Shown: positions 43,876 to 54,701, counted from the first letter of the stretch. The stretch: 64,000 nucleotides of DNA from Treponema brennaborense (GCA_023666275.1 JAMPCJ010000004.1:171712-235711), one strand, 5' to 3'. The notes: generated by a model from the letters alone, not told the origin. Made by a program: numbers and translations.

Positions 43876-45987
43876 ATGAAGAAAAAGTGTATCGCGGCTA
43901 TTTTTTTGGTAACATTATCCGTATTTTTTGTTTTGGCACAAACGCAGAAAACGAACATTGTTCTTCTTGTTGACACATCCGGCACAATGCTTAGTTATTA
44001 TAAGGAAACGAATTCCAGAATATTAACCGAAATAAGCAAAGAATTTATACGAACCGGCGATACCGTTCATCTTATTTCATTCAGCAAAGAACCGCAAATC
44101 GAATTTACCCAAACCATACAGACGCAAAAGGATGTAAAAAAATTAACCGAACAATGCAGCCTTTTATTTCCTATCGGCATACATGCGGATTTGCTGTCGG
44201 CAGTGGCATATTCTGAAAAATATATTGAATCATTGGAAAAAAATTCACGCAAAATTCTCGTCATTATTACCGACGGAAAAAATAATCCTCCGGCAGGCAG
44301 TCAGTATTATCCGCTGTCCGCGGAAAAAACGGAAGCCGAACTGCAAAATAAAATAACACAATTAAAAGGCAAAAACATTCTTACATACATTGCAAAAGCT
44401 CCGTATAAAACTCCCGACGCTCTGACAAGTTCGAAAATCGCAGTAATAGACAACAGCGTGCAGAATTTTTCGGAACAAATTCCGGCAGCAGCAGCGCAGG
44501 AAAATCCAAGCTTTCAGGCAGACGCGGAAACCGCATCGGCATATAACGGAAGCCCTAACCAGCCGGCTTCTTCTCTGCCGCAGGCTGCAGACAGCAAAAC
44601 TGCGGATACGCAAAAGCAGCGGAATGAATCGTCCTCATCCGACGAAAAAACAAACAGCAATACGGAAATAAACCGAAAATACGAAAAGGAAGAAGCAGAA
44701 GAAATAACGGATTACGAAAAATCAACGCTTGCATCGAATGCTTTTTCACAGCCGAAAGACGAACCGCAGCAGCCGCCGGAAATAAAATCCGAAAACGATG
44801 CTCAATCTGTTCCCGATAATTCTTCTGAATTTTCTCAGCAATTACCCGCAGACTCAAAACCGGCTGATTTTTTTGAAGCGCAAAACAGCGGTCTGAACAG
44901 CGATTCCGTAAACAACAGCACATCGGATAAATCAGCCGCTGCCGATATTGAAGACTTCGCAAAAGAAAACGAATCGGCTGCGGCAGCCACTGCCCCTGCA
45001 CCGCGAAATTCGAAACAGTCCAAAACAACTGTTTCGGACAAAAACAAAACACCAAAGACGAAAGCGCCGCGGAATCAAGATAAAAAAGCGCAAAAACAGC
45101 AAAAACAATCGCACAAATCGATACCTGACGCCGCCGATTCATCAGCGGCACGCTCTTCGTTTAATAAAAATTATCTTTTTATTGCAGCTGCCGTACTATG
45201 CGGAATTATTCTGCTGCTGATTCTTATCATGATATTGGTCCGGCTGCGGAACCGAAAAAATATATATGCTCAGAAAAAAACAGCCGCATCCGATTCCGCC
45301 GCGAATCTTGCCGAGCATGGAATAAAGCGCAGTTCTTCTATGCCGCAGCTTACTGCCGCTGCCAAGCAAAATAATTCCATGCCGGTGCTTGACGGCAGCG
45401 TGAAAAAAACATCTTCCATGCCGACACTTAATTCAATGTCTGCCGAAACGGAAAACAAACAAACCGGCAAAAACAATTTGCTGAAAACCGTTTCTGAGCC
45501 GAACGGCAGCAAGACTGACACGCAAAATGAGGGAAAACAAAATGCGGCATCTTACCGGCCGGCGAATTCAACAGAAATCATAGATCAGAAAGGCACCGAT
45601 TCTATCACATTGGAAATGACAGTCGATAAACAAAACAGAAATATCGGACTGCGAAATGTCCAGACGCTTGTCCCCGGATCACGAAAATCCGTCGGCGGCG
45701 GTTTTTCTGCATTCTCCATATTTGTGGTGCAAGTTCCGGCAAGCATTGCAGAAATCAGATACGACGGCGTTTCATGCAGTCTCGCTATTTTTCAGCCGCA
45801 ATTTTTTCCGCATGAACACAATGCTGTTATTGAAAACTGTGTCGGACGGCCGGTAATAGTGAGGGCTGCCAACGGATTTGAAATGAAACTTTTGTTCACC
45901 GAATACAAAAGCAAAACAGAAGCATTGAATGAACTGTTGCTTTCGGTTATTCCGGATGAAAACAAAAAGCGATATTTGCATAATTAA
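43876..45987 (+). CDS. Von Willebrand A domain membrane protein
   Basis: 703 aa. Signal peptide (residues 1-21, ending LAQ), then a vWA domain (about 25-200) with metal-binding DTSGT at residues 33-37 and VIITDGKNNPP. About 230 residues of Ser/Ala/Gln/Glu/Lys-rich disorder follow, then a membrane helix (about 430-455, core IAAAVLCGIILLLILIMILV) with basic RLRNRK after it. The cytoplasmic tail has three SMPxL motifs (SSSMPQL, NNSMPVL, TSSMPTL) and an FHA-like or novel C-terminal domain of about 120 residues. It looks like a link between periplasmic protein binding and a cytoplasmic partner. Unknown function. Confidence 0.8.
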   Translation: MKKKCIAAIFLVTLSVFFVLAQTQKTNIVLLVDTSGTMLSYYKETNSRILTEISKEFIRTGDTVHLISFSKEPQIEFTQTIQTQKDVKKLTEQCSLLFPIGIHADLLSAVAYSEKYIESLEKNSRKILVIITDGKNNPPAGSQYYPLSAEKTEAELQNKITQLKGKNILTYIAKAPYKTPDALTSSKIAVIDNSVQNFSEQIPAAAAQENPSFQADAETASAYNGSPNQPASSLPQAADSKTADTQKQRNESSSSDEKTNSNTEINRKYEKEEAEEITDYEKSTLASNAFSQPKDEPQQPPEIKSENDAQSVPDNSSEFSQQLPADSKPADFFEAQNSGLNSDSVNNSTSDKSAAADIEDFAKENESAAAATAPAPRNSKQSKTTVSDKNKTPKTKAPRNQDKKAQKQQKQSHKSIPDAADSSAARSSFNKNYLFIAAAVLCGIILLLILIMILVRLRNRKNIYAQKKTAASDSAANLAEHGIKRSSSMPQLTAAAKQNNSMPVLDGSVKKTSSMPTLNSMSAETENKQTGKNNLLKTVSEPNGSKTDTQNEGKQNAASYRPANSTEIIDQKGTDSITLEMTVDKQNRNIGLRNVQTLVPGSRKSVGGGFSAFSIFVVQVPASIAEIRYDGVSCSLAIFQPQFFPHEHNAVIENCVGRPVIVRAANGFEMKLLFTEYKSKTEALNELLLSVIPDENKKRYLHN

Positions 45988-46031
45988 AGCGGCATATAAT
46001 TTTTTGTATTTATTTTGCTTCACAAGCCATA

Positions 46032-47438
46032 TCATTCATTAACGACGGATGCATCATCCTGTGTACTGCTTCCCAAAATCAGTTTTGCTTTGCGGCTTGT
46101 GTGAGCATCTTTTGTATTCGCGGCAATCGTTTCAACAAGACTTTTCAAAGAAGAATATTTGTTTTTTGCATAAATATCCAATCCGGTGCCTTTTGTTAAA
46201 GAATCTTTATGAGCAAGATATTCTGCGCAAATATTCTCAAATAAAGGATTAGCTTTTTTCGAGAATTCTTTTCCCAAGGCGTAACGTAAATTTTTCAGCT
46301 TATCATCTTTCAAAGATTCCTGTGCAAGTTCGATAACGGCAGGCACAGCATCTTCTATGTTATGCGCAATAATAATTTCCGCAGCTTTTGATCGTGCTGC
46401 ATCATTTTTTTTCTTATCTTTGACAACCGAAATTAAAAAAGCAACGCCGTCGGAATCAGCGAGTTCTCCAATCGTATCGTAACACGCATATTTCACTGCG
46501 GTTTCCGGATCGTTTTTCGCACGATAAATCAAATACGGCATTGCTTTGCCGATACGCTGCTTTTGAATTGCCGCCGCAGCTTCTATGCGGACTTTGTAAT
46601 GATTATCCTTCAATGCTTCAAGAATTGTGTCTTCCGCTTCTGCCGACGAATAATTCGATAATCCTTTTATCACATAGGCACGCAGATTAGCATCGGATTC
46701 TTCGAAAAGAGTGTTCAAAATAGAAATCGATTCCTGCTTTTTCATGCTGCCGATAGCCTCTGCCGCATACATACGCACATACATATTTTCATCGGAATCC
46801 TGCGCAATATCCGCAAGGGTATCCCAGGTTTCTACAGCCTGCAGCTCGCCGAGGGAGCGCATTAAAGCTTGCTTTCTGGACACGGAAAGATCATCGTTTG
46901 TTTTAAGCATGTCCGCGAGAAAAAGCGCTTCGTCCGCTCCTCCGATTTTTCCCAACGCACGGATCGCAGAATCATAATATTCTTCATTATCCGATTTCAG
47001 CAGTTCTATGATCGGCGCAGAAGCTTCGGATAATTCCGTGTTCATAACATAGCGAAACACGCAGTCAACAGTAGATTTTTTTTCGTTATACGGATCGGAG
47101 AGCACGGCAAGCGCATAATCTTTTAATCCTGCATGTTTTATTTCGGAAAAATACTGGATCAGTTTTTCCCTGACTGCGGTATTTTTTGTTTTGGAAAACA
47201 GCAAAAGCAATTCATCGGTATATGAATCATCATTTTCTTTTATCAGTGTGTCAATCAAAGAAACAACATCCGATTCAAGTCCATACTGCAATGTTTCGTG
47301 CCGGTTTTTCATTTCATCTTCGAAAACATCATCCGCCTGAATAGTATGCAGCAGCAAAAAAAGCAAAATAAAAAAAGCGGTTGTCTTCATAATCCGTTTT
47401 TTATTTGGTTTATGCAGGAGTCCAGTGTGTCTTTTCAT
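46032..47438 (-). CDS. Exported HEAT-repeat protein
   Basis: 468 aa. The start MKRHTGLL at 47438 has AAGGA upstream. A basic n-region and a hydrophobic segment (TTAFFILLFLLLHTIQA, about residues 18-34) form a signal peptide. The rest is a run of about ten HEAT-like repeats (AIRALGKIGGADEALFLADM, AAEAIGSMKKQESISILNTL, EAAAAIQKQRIGKAMPYLIY, ACYDTIGELADSDGVAFLIS). It is a predicted periplasmic binding scaffold. Last gene of the long minus-strand run. Confidence 0.82.
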   Translation of the reverse strand: MKRHTGLLHKPNKKRIMKTTAFFILLFLLLHTIQADDVFEDEMKNRHETLQYGLESDVVSLIDTLIKENDDSYTDELLLLFSKTKNTAVREKLIQYFSEIKHAGLKDYALAVLSDPYNEKKSTVDCVFRYVMNTELSEASAPIIELLKSDNEEYYDSAIRALGKIGGADEALFLADMLKTNDDLSVSRKQALMRSLGELQAVETWDTLADIAQDSDENMYVRMYAAEAIGSMKKQESISILNTLFEESDANLRAYVIKGLSNYSSAEAEDTILEALKDNHYKVRIEAAAAIQKQRIGKAMPYLIYRAKNDPETAVKYACYDTIGELADSDGVAFLISVVKDKKKNDAARSKAAEIIIAHNIEDAVPAVIELAQESLKDDKLKNLRYALGKEFSKKANPLFENICAEYLAHKDSLTKGTGLDIYAKNKYSSLKSLVETIAANTKDAHTSRKAKLILGSSTQDDASVVNE

Positions 47439-47460
47439 CAGAACAATTTCCTTTGTATGT

Positions 47461-48594
47461 TTATTTAATGCCGTTAAAATATCTGCACAAAAAACGCGTT
47501 TTAAATTCCAAAAACGAATCGGCTTCAATGGCGGCACGTGTGTCTGAAATTAACTGCTGAAGGAATGCCAAATTATGATAGGACGCAAGCATTGCACTGA
47601 GGATTTCATTATTTTTGTACAAATGGCGCAAATAAGAACGGCTGTACTCCCTGCATACACGGCAGCCGCACTCATCGTCAATGGGTCCAAAATCATGCGC
47701 ATATTTTTCTTTCTTTATCGCAATAGGTCCGTCATGCGTAAATAAGGAACCGTTGCGTGCATTCCGTGTAGGCAGAACACAATCAAACATATCAATTCCA
47801 TTGGCAACTGCTTCAAGAATATAATCAGGCGATCCTATGCCCATGACGTATTTCGGTTTTTCGCGGGGCAGATTTTCCGCAGTATATTCGAGTGTTTCGC
47901 AATATATTTCATTCGGTTCTCCGACGGAAAGCCCGCCTATTGCAATTCCCGGAAGATCCAGCTGTGATACAAAATCCGCGCTTTGCAAACGGAGTTCCTT
48001 GAAAAAGTTTCCCTGCACAATCGGAAACAATAATCCTTTGTAGCCGTCATCCTGTTTCTTCAGCCATTCGGCTTTTGCCCGCTTTGCCCAATCAGAGGTA
48101 ATCGCAAGGGCTTCGCCGGCTTTCTTTTTATCAGTTCCAAAACCGGTGCAAACGTCAAGCTGCATTTGTATGTCGCTGTTGAACAGTGCTTGAATATCGA
48201 CGACAGCTTCCGGCGATAAAAAGTGCCGCGAACCGTCTATATGGCTTTGAAAGCGAACGCCATCCTGCGTGATTTTTCTGAATGATGCAAGAGAAAAAAC
48301 CTGAAAACCGCCGGAATCAGTCAGAAAATTGCGGTTCCATCCGGAAAATCCGTGCAAACCGCCCGCTTCATGCAGTATTTCGGCGCCGGGGCGCAAATAT
48401 AAATGATATGTATTGGCAAGAATTATTTCAAAACCTATTTCCGAAAGATCATTTTTTGTCATTGCCTTTACAGTCGCATTTGTACCGACCGGCATAAAAA
48501 CCGGAGTATGCACGCTGCCGTGCGGCAAACAAAGGATTCCCGTGCGTGCATGGCAATTGCAATCCGCATGGATTTCTTTAAAAACCGTGTTCAT
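47461..48594 (-). CDS. tgt: tRNA-guanine transglycosylase
   Basis: 377 aa TIM-barrel enzyme that swaps guanine-34 for preQ1 in GUN-anticodon tRNAs on the way to queuosine. Motifs: LTDSGGFQVFSL with the base-binding aspartate, QLDVCTGFGTD, AIGGLSVGEPNE, FDCVLPTRNARNG with the nucleophilic aspartate, and zinc ligands in CGCRVC and the later H (ASYHN). It sits 39 bases after lptG. Confidence 0.96.
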   Translation of the reverse strand: MNTVFKEIHADCNCHARTGILCLPHGSVHTPVFMPVGTNATVKAMTKNDLSEIGFEIILANTYHLYLRPGAEILHEAGGLHGFSGWNRNFLTDSGGFQVFSLASFRKITQDGVRFQSHIDGSRHFLSPEAVVDIQALFNSDIQMQLDVCTGFGTDKKKAGEALAITSDWAKRAKAEWLKKQDDGYKGLLFPIVQGNFFKELRLQSADFVSQLDLPGIAIGGLSVGEPNEIYCETLEYTAENLPREKPKYVMGIGSPDYILEAVANGIDMFDCVLPTRNARNGSLFTHDGPIAIKKEKYAHDFGPIDDECGCRVCREYSRSYLRHLYKNNEILSAMLASYHNLAFLQQLISDTRAAIEADSFLEFKTRFLCRYFNGIK

Positions 48595-48633
48595 TTCACA
48601 TATCCTTTACTGCCGCACAAAACTTCAGCATCA

Positions 48634-49698
48634 TTAAGTGCGTGCGAATTTCAGCAATACGACACTGATTCCGACAAACAATATAACAGGGAACCATGCA
48701 CCCGCCAACGGCGACAAATACCCGAATTTTGCCAGCAGCATAGTTATCATCTGCGTTACATAAAAAAGTACCGCAGAACATAAGCAAAGCACAAGGCTGA
48801 TCATCAATACGTTTTTCCGTGTTTTGCCCGAAAGTCCGATTGATAAAAAAGCAACGATAAACACAACAAACGGAAAAGAGTATTTTTTATAATACAATGA
48901 AAGCTGTTCGGCAAAGGGTCTGCCGGTACGGCGCAAATGCGCAATATACTGCTTGGAACGCCGAGTATTTTCTGTTTCGACAGACTCAATGTTATTCCGG
49001 AATGTTTCAGGCGGTTCATCTATATAGATATCGGAATTATTATATGAAATAATAATTTCCGTTCCATCGCAAATATATAAAAGCGCATTAACAAAGTGCC
49101 ATGAATCATTTCTGTAATATGCAGAATCTGCCCTGACAACAGATTTCAGGCTTTTGTCGGTATTTCTGTACACAATAAATAAACCGTACAAACGTTTATT
49201 TTTATCATCGTAATAATCGGCTTTATAAACATTATTTCCATTGTCAGACATGACAACAATTTTGTCGCTGTTCAAAGACTTTTCTTTTTTCTGAACAATC
49301 TCCTGCATCTGTATTTTTTTTGCGTACGTGGGAACGACGACAATATCCTCAAAAAAAAACAAACCAAAACTAAGCAGCAAAGAAAACAATAATAACGGAA
49401 CCGAAAATTGAAACAACGATACTCCGGACGCAAAAATCACCGTCAGTTCATTTTTGGCATATAAATCGCTTAATACATACGCGCTGGCAAACAAAACAGA
49501 TAAAGGAATTCCGAAAAAAATTGTCTTCGGAACATACAGCAGCAAGATAGTAAAAACGGTCGAAGCCGGAACGGATAAAGCAATATACGACCATAAATTC
49601 ATCAGCAAATCGACAAGAAGCAGAATAATCGAAAAAAAGCAAACGGCACCCAGAAATACCGGAATTATTTTTTTTAATAAAAATTTAATAAATGTCAT
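48634..49698 (-). CDS. lptG: LptG-like permease (YjgP/YjgQ family)
   Basis: 354 aa. Six membrane helices flank a periplasmic jellyroll domain (residues about 125-260). The start overlaps the end of the sister permease gene by 4 bases, and the two together match the LptF/LptG pair of the outer-membrane glycolipid exporter LptB2FG. Which is F and which is G is assigned by order only. Treponemes lack classical LPS, so the cargo is uncertain. Confidence 0.82.
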   Translation of the reverse strand: MTFIKFLLKKIIPVFLGAVCFFSIILLLVDLLMNLWSYIALSVPASTVFTILLLYVPKTIFFGIPLSVLFASAYVLSDLYAKNELTVIFASGVSLFQFSVPLLLFSLLLSFGLFFFEDIVVVPTYAKKIQMQEIVQKKEKSLNSDKIVVMSDNGNNVYKADYYDDKNKRLYGLFIVYRNTDKSLKSVVRADSAYYRNDSWHFVNALLYICDGTEIIISYNNSDIYIDEPPETFRNNIESVETENTRRSKQYIAHLRRTGRPFAEQLSLYYKKYSFPFVVFIVAFLSIGLSGKTRKNVLMISLVLCLCSAVLFYVTQMITMLLAKFGYLSPLAGAWFPVILFVGISVVLLKFART

Positions 49699-50813
49699 TT
49701 ACGCACCAGACATAAATATAAAAACAACCCGACGACTCCCGGCAAAAAATCTGGGAGCCACATTGTCCAGAATGCGTTCCAGCCGTTCCGTATGCCGAAC
49801 ATCTGTCCCAGCATCAGCATGGACCAATATCCGACTGAAATAAGAATGCCTATTATCAATCCTATTGTCTGCCCGTTGGTTTTGCCGAATACAAGCGCCA
49901 GCGGAACTGCCAGTAATGAAAAAAAGAAAGACGCAAACGGCATTGAAAATTTTTTATGAAATTCCACTTTGTAGCTGCTTATTTGGCGCGGCTTGAATTT
50001 TTCCGGTTCTTCTTTCATTTGCCGAATTTTTCTGCCGACATCATAGGCTGTCATTTCCCGCGGACTGATTCCCGCAGGCGAATCGGGAAACAGCGTTTTT
50101 GAAAATACATTCATCAAAACAGATTCTGCCGCAATGCTGTCATACGTTGTTTTATCGTCTTTGTCAAACACGCAAATTTGCGGCTCGGACATTTTAAGCT
50201 GCATCAAAACAGAGGGATCTTTGGTTTCGATTATATTTGTTTTTCCGGCAATTATAATTCTTTGGTTTTTCTGTTCATCGGAATCAAAAAGAATCAAATC
50301 GGAAACCGTACTGTCCGTAACCGTCCCGATAACAAGCGTCGAATCCTGCGTGCGTTTTATGGAATTGGATTCCAATTCCACGCCGGGATCGGATAAAACT
50401 ATTTCTTTTTTCAATTTGTTCATAGCCAATGTCCCGACAGGAAGAAGATAATCATTGACGGCAAACGATGCGAATGAAATAACCGCGCCGAGAACGAGCA
50501 CCGGAATGAGAATAAACGAGAACGAAGAACCTGTCGCGCGGGAAATTAAAATTTCATTATCGGTAACAAGCCGGCCGATGCACATCAAAAAACCGACAAG
50601 GGTGGCAAACGGAGAAGACTGCGCAAGAATGCCCGGCATTGCATACAATATCAAGCGGAGAACTTTTGCGACAGGCACCCGCTGTTTAAGAACTTGTTCC
50701 GCCAGCAGCAATATCTGATTCACAAAAAAAACAATCACGAAAAATAAAAACGCGACAAAAAAATAAAGCAGCAATTCCCGCAGCAAATAGCGCAAAAATA
50801 TTTTATTCTTCAC
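49695..50813 (-). CDS. lptF: LptF-like permease (YjgP/YjgQ family)
   Basis: 372 aa with an N-terminal helix starting IFLRYLLRELLLYFF, three N-terminal and three C-terminal membrane helices and a periplasmic middle. The C-terminal block FFFSLLAVPLALVFGKTNGQ is typical of the family. GTG start at 50813, 15 bases after dut ends. It works with the overlapping lptG product and an LptB ATPase encoded elsewhere. Confidence 0.82.
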   Translation of the reverse strand: MKNKIFLRYLLRELLLYFFVAFLFFVIVFFVNQILLLAEQVLKQRVPVAKVLRLILYAMPGILAQSSPFATLVGFLMCIGRLVTDNEILISRATGSSFSFILIPVLVLGAVISFASFAVNDYLLPVGTLAMNKLKKEIVLSDPGVELESNSIKRTQDSTLVIGTVTDSTVSDLILFDSDEQKNQRIIIAGKTNIIETKDPSVLMQLKMSEPQICVFDKDDKTTYDSIAAESVLMNVFSKTLFPDSPAGISPREMTAYDVGRKIRQMKEEPEKFKPRQISSYKVEFHKKFSMPFASFFFSLLAVPLALVFGKTNGQTIGLIIGILISVGYWSMLMLGQMFGIRNGWNAFWTMWLPDFLPGVVGLFLYLCLVRK

Positions 50814-50828
50814 GATTTTACTATCCTG

Positions 50829-51281
50829 TCAGCTACGTATGCCGGTCGAACCGAATCCGCCGTCCCCTCGTTCGGTTTTTTTCAATGCATCAGACAGCAA
50901 AAATTTTGCCTGAACCACCGGCGCAATAATTATTTGCGCTATTCTGTCTCCATTACGGATCATGAACGGCTCTTTTCCGTGATTTATCAGAATCACTTTT
51001 ATTTCGCCGCGGTAATCGGAATCAATCGTTCCGGGCGCATTCAAACAGGCAATTCCGTATTTCGCAGCAAGTCCCGAACGCGAACGTATTTGTGCTTCAA
51101 AGCCTTCCGGAATTTCCAAAAAGATGCCGGTCGGAACAACAGCAATTTCACCGGGCTGCACCGGCAACGGTTCGGAAACAGCAGCGCAAAGATCTGCGCC
51201 CGCAGCTCCCTTTGTTTTATATTCCGGCAGCGCAATTCCGTCAGCTGCCGTGCATTTTATCACAATATCAGTGCTGCTCAT
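50829..51281 (-). CDS. dut: dUTP diphosphatase
   Basis: 150 aa trimeric dUTPase with all five motifs in order: [44 protein letters not shown] and the C-terminal [10 protein letters not shown] that closes over the substrate. It hydrolyses dUTP to dUMP. It overlaps the M16 peptidase gene by 14 bases. Confidence 0.97.
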   Translation of the reverse strand: MSSTDIVIKCTAADGIALPEYKTKGAAGADLCAAVSEPLPVQPGEIAVVPTGIFLEIPEGFEAQIRSRSGLAAKYGIACLNAPGTIDSDYRGEIKVILINHGKEPFMIRNGDRIAQIIIAPVVQAKFLLSDALKKTERGDGGFGSTGIRS

Positions 51282-52551
51282 TTGCCCTAAACCTTCCTGC
51301 GATTTTTTTCATGGTGCGTGATTTTATTCGAGGTCCGTAAATAACCAATGCTCGATTATGCTGCCCCAATATGCAGCGGATTTCTTCCGTTAATTCATTT
51401 TTTCCGATATTCTGCACGGTTTGGATAACATCATCCGCATTATTTTGAGGAAATCCGCAAAAATAATTATGGGCCAAACGTTTTATTCGATATTCCGCAT
51501 CTTCCGAAGAAATAAGCATTTCACCGCATATATGCTGCTTGGCACTTTCGATTTCATCATCGCCGATTTCGTCCGAAAAAAGACGTTCCATTTCGAAACA
51601 TAAATCATCAGCGATTTCTTCTGCCTGTTCACTCGGAGCGGACGCGTAGGCACACCAAAAACCGCAGTCTGACAAAAGAGAAAAAAAACTGTATACGGAA
51701 TAACAATAGCCTTTTTGTTCCCGAAGCCGCTGAAATAAACGGGAACTCATCGTATCGCCGGCTAACGCATTAAAAATATCCCGCACAGCGCTTTGCCTGA
51801 ACGTAGCGGGAGGCATAACAGGATACAACATGAAAAATTGTTCCTGCTGAAACGGCGCTTTGACGAAAGAAATGCCCGAATTCCAGGCTGTACACGGCGC
51901 ATCGGAAATCAGTTCGCCGCAGGAGCGTTTTGAAAGAAGCTGTTCCAGACAATTTTTAATATATATTGAATTAAAATTCCCCGCAGCACATACAAGCAGT
52001 TTTCCGTCGGCAATATACCGCCTGTACCAATCCCGCAATTGCTGCGATGTAATTCCCCGAACATCAGACAGCGAGCCGGATATGTTTCTGCCGGCAGACT
52101 GATGTTTCCATACCGTTTCCGCAACCGCATCCAAAGCAGCTTCTTCCGGATCGTCGAGAGATGTTATGATTTCGCTTTCAATAACAGAACGTTCCCGCAG
52201 AATATCATCATCATGTATAAGAGAATTTTGAATCATATCGCATAAAATTTCCAATGCAATCCCGATGCAATTTGCGGGAATTACGCAATAAACGCAAATA
52301 TGTTCTTTATCTGTAAAAGCATTCACATAACCGCCGATACGATCAAATGAACGGGCAATTTCAAAAGCGGAACGCGATTTTGTTCTTTTAAAAAGCAAAT
52401 GTTCTGTAAAATGCGAAATACCGCGCGCGTTTTCCGGCTCATAACGGGAACCCGCAGAAAACCAGAAACCGACCGCGGCAGTTTTCACATCCGCAGCCGG
52501 CTCCGTAATAAGCGTAATATTATTTTTCAATTCATGCTGCTCTGCCGGCAT
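51268..52551 (-). CDS. M16-family zinc peptidase
   Basis: 427 aa. The inverted zinc motif HFTEH is near residue 47 ([14 protein letters not shown]), and the third ligand glutamate is in RSVIESEI about 70 residues later. A second, inactive M16 domain follows with the substrate-binding [17 protein letters not shown] segment. It resembles bacterial processing-peptidase-like proteins encoded next to pnp and rpsO in many bacteria. No signal peptide is seen. Confidence 0.9.
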   Translation of the reverse strand: MPAEQHELKNNITLITEPAADVKTAAVGFWFSAGSRYEPENARGISHFTEHLLFKRTKSRSAFEIARSFDRIGGYVNAFTDKEHICVYCVIPANCIGIALEILCDMIQNSLIHDDDILRERSVIESEIITSLDDPEEAALDAVAETVWKHQSAGRNISGSLSDVRGITSQQLRDWYRRYIADGKLLVCAAGNFNSIYIKNCLEQLLSKRSCGELISDAPCTAWNSGISFVKAPFQQEQFFMLYPVMPPATFRQSAVRDIFNALAGDTMSSRLFQRLREQKGYCYSVYSFFSLLSDCGFWCAYASAPSEQAEEIADDLCFEMERLFSDEIGDDEIESAKQHICGEMLISSEDAEYRIKRLAHNYFCGFPQNNADDVIQTVQNIGKNELTEEIRCILGQHNRALVIYGPRIKSRTMKKIAGRFRANEQH

Positions 52552-52553
52552 GT

Positions 52554-54656
52554 CTATTTTTTTGACTGTTCCTCAATAGCATCGATGTATGACAAATTCA
52601 GGCGGCCCATTTTATCGATTTCGAGCAGTTTAACAGGGATTTTCTGGCCTTCTTTTATCACATCCGAAACATTTTCAACACGTGTGCGGGAAAGCTTTGA
52701 AATATGGCACAGCCCTTCCTTTCCGGGCAGAATTTCCACAAAAGCGCCGAAATCCATAATCCGTTTTACGGTGCCGTTATATATAATGCCGATTTCGGGA
52801 TCTTCAACGATGCCTTTGACCGCCGCTTTTGCAGCATCCGCGGATTTTCCCGTTTTGCCGTAAATTGTTACTGTTCCGTCATCTTCGGTATTGATAGTTA
52901 CGCCGAACTGCGCGGAAATCGCTTTTATCGTTTTTCCGCCGGGACCTATCAGCGCGCCGATTTTATCGACATCGATTTTCATTGTTTCGATTTTCGGAGC
53001 ATATTCGCTGATATGGTCTGCCGGTTTCGCAATAGTCTGCTTCATAATTCCGAGAATATGCATGCGTCCGCGTTTTGCCTGTTCAAGCGCTTTTTTCATG
53101 ATTTCCGCAGTAACACCGGCAATCTTTATATCCATTTGAAAACCGGTAATACCGTCTTCCGTTCCGGCAACTTTAAAATCCATATCGCCGAGGTGATCTT
53201 CTTCTCCGAGAATATCGGAAAGTATCGCATACTTCTCATATCGATCGCCTTCGGTTATGAGTCCCATGGCTATGCCGGCGACAGGTTTTTTCATAGGCAC
53301 GCCCGCGGCAAGCATGCACAGCGTACCGCCGCATACAGACGCCATTGAAGACGAACCGTTCGATTCCATAATTTCGGACACGACACGAATTGTGTACGGA
53401 AACTGTTCCCTGCTCGGAATCATCGGTTCCAGCGAACGGCGGGCAAGATTTCCGTGTCCGATTTCGCGGCGGCCGGTAGAAAGTCTGCCGACTTCGCCTA
53501 CCGAGTACGGCGGGAAGTTATAATGCAAAATAAAATGCTCGCGGCGGTCGCCTTCTATGTCATCATAAATTTGTTCATCGAGAACGGTTCCCAAGGTTGC
53601 CACAGCAAGCGACTGCGTTTCCCCGCGCGTAAAAACGGCGGATCCGTGCGGGCGCGGAAGAACGTTTATCTCGCATGTAATGGGGCGAATTTCTTCCAAT
53701 CCGCGTCCGTCGACGCGCACGCCTTTTTCAAGGATGCTTCGGCGCAGCAATGTATAATGCATTGAATCAAAAAGCGCATTAAATAATTTTTTCTGCATAG
53801 CATCTTCAAGCTGCGCCGCATATTTTTCGGCAATGTCGGACTTCACTTTCGCAATGGCATTGCTTCTGTCCGCTTTTGTTTTTTCAAAGCAGGCAGTTTC
53901 CAATAAAGGCATGGCTTCGGCTTCGATAGCTTCTTTATTTTCGAGAACCGCAGTAAGCGGCACAAGCGGCAGTTTTTCTTTTCCCGCTATGCGCTGAAGC
54001 TCAAGCTGAAGCTGACACAGCGCCGCAATGAATTCCTGCGCTTTTTCAAGCGCGCCGAGCATCAATTCTTCCGAAACTTCGTTGGCACCGCCTTCGACCA
54101 TCGTAAAGCCTTCCGCGGTACCGGCAACGACGATTTCAAGCTCGCTTTTTTCGATTTGAGCGTATGTCGGATTAAGCACATACTGTCCGTCAACGTATCC
54201 GACGCGGACAGCCGCAACCGGTCCGTTAAACGGAATATCGGAAATCGTAACCGCCGCGGAACTTGCTATAACAGCGAGAATATCGGGACAATTTATTTGA
54301 TCCGAAGAAATGCACGTCGGCACAATTTGAATTTCGCGGCCGAAAGAAATATCAAACAAAGGACGCATAGGACGATCGATAAGACGGGATACAAGTATTT
54401 CCTTGTCTTTCGGACGTCCTTCGCGTTTTATAAAACCGCCGGGAATTTTTCCCGCTGCATAATATTTTTCGTTATAATCGACGGTAACCGGAACATAATC
54501 AAGTCCCTCCTGTGCGGAATCGGAAGCACAGACTGTCGCAATGACAGCAGTTCCTCCCAATTGGGCATAAACAGCGCCGTTTGCCTGCTTTGCAAGCCGT
54601 CCTGTTTCCAAAATCAGTTCCTGTTCACCGATTTTATAAGTAACTCTTTTAATCAT
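52554..54656 (-). CDS. pnp: Polynucleotide phosphorylase
   Basis: 700 aa. Two RNase PH domains (residues about 10-230 and 310-540, the second with GEVGRLSTGRREIGHGNLA), then a KH domain (IGPGGKTIKAISAQFGV) and an S1 domain (FVEILPGKEGLCHISKLS). It degrades RNA 3' to 5' using phosphate. It follows rpsO across a hairpin, as in many bacteria. Confidence 0.97.
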   Translation of the reverse strand: MIKRVTYKIGEQELILETGRLAKQANGAVYAQLGGTAVIATVCASDSAQEGLDYVPVTVDYNEKYYAAGKIPGGFIKREGRPKDKEILVSRLIDRPMRPLFDISFGREIQIVPTCISSDQINCPDILAVIASSAAVTISDIPFNGPVAAVRVGYVDGQYVLNPTYAQIEKSELEIVVAGTAEGFTMVEGGANEVSEELMLGALEKAQEFIAALCQLQLELQRIAGKEKLPLVPLTAVLENKEAIEAEAMPLLETACFEKTKADRSNAIAKVKSDIAEKYAAQLEDAMQKKLFNALFDSMHYTLLRRSILEKGVRVDGRGLEEIRPITCEINVLPRPHGSAVFTRGETQSLAVATLGTVLDEQIYDDIEGDRREHFILHYNFPPYSVGEVGRLSTGRREIGHGNLARRSLEPMIPSREQFPYTIRVVSEIMESNGSSSMASVCGGTLCMLAAGVPMKKPVAGIAMGLITEGDRYEKYAILSDILGEEDHLGDMDFKVAGTEDGITGFQMDIKIAGVTAEIMKKALEQAKRGRMHILGIMKQTIAKPADHISEYAPKIETMKIDVDKIGALIGPGGKTIKAISAQFGVTINTEDDGTVTIYGKTGKSADAAKAAVKGIVEDPEIGIIYNGTVKRIMDFGAFVEILPGKEGLCHISKLSRTRVENVSDVIKEGQKIPVKLLEIDKMGRLNLSYIDAIEEQSKK

Positions 54657-54671
54657 TTTTTCCTTCTAAAA

Positions 54672-54701
54672 TAAATAAGCCCGCCTGCATATTCAGGCGG
54701 G
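54672..54701 (-). terminator. rpsO-pnp intergenic hairpin
   Basis: Perfect 8-bp stem CCCGCCTG/CAGGCGGG (54701..54694 and 54687..54680) with a 6-base loop, followed on the minus strand by CTTATTTATTTT. It is a partial terminator or RNase-processing hairpin between rpsO and pnp, as is common at this junction. Confidence 0.75.

Noticed and set aside
43773..43973. Small open frame of 66 codons overlapping the vWA gene start
   Set aside because: It spans the inverted repeat and runs out of frame into the vWA signal peptide; no ribosome site.
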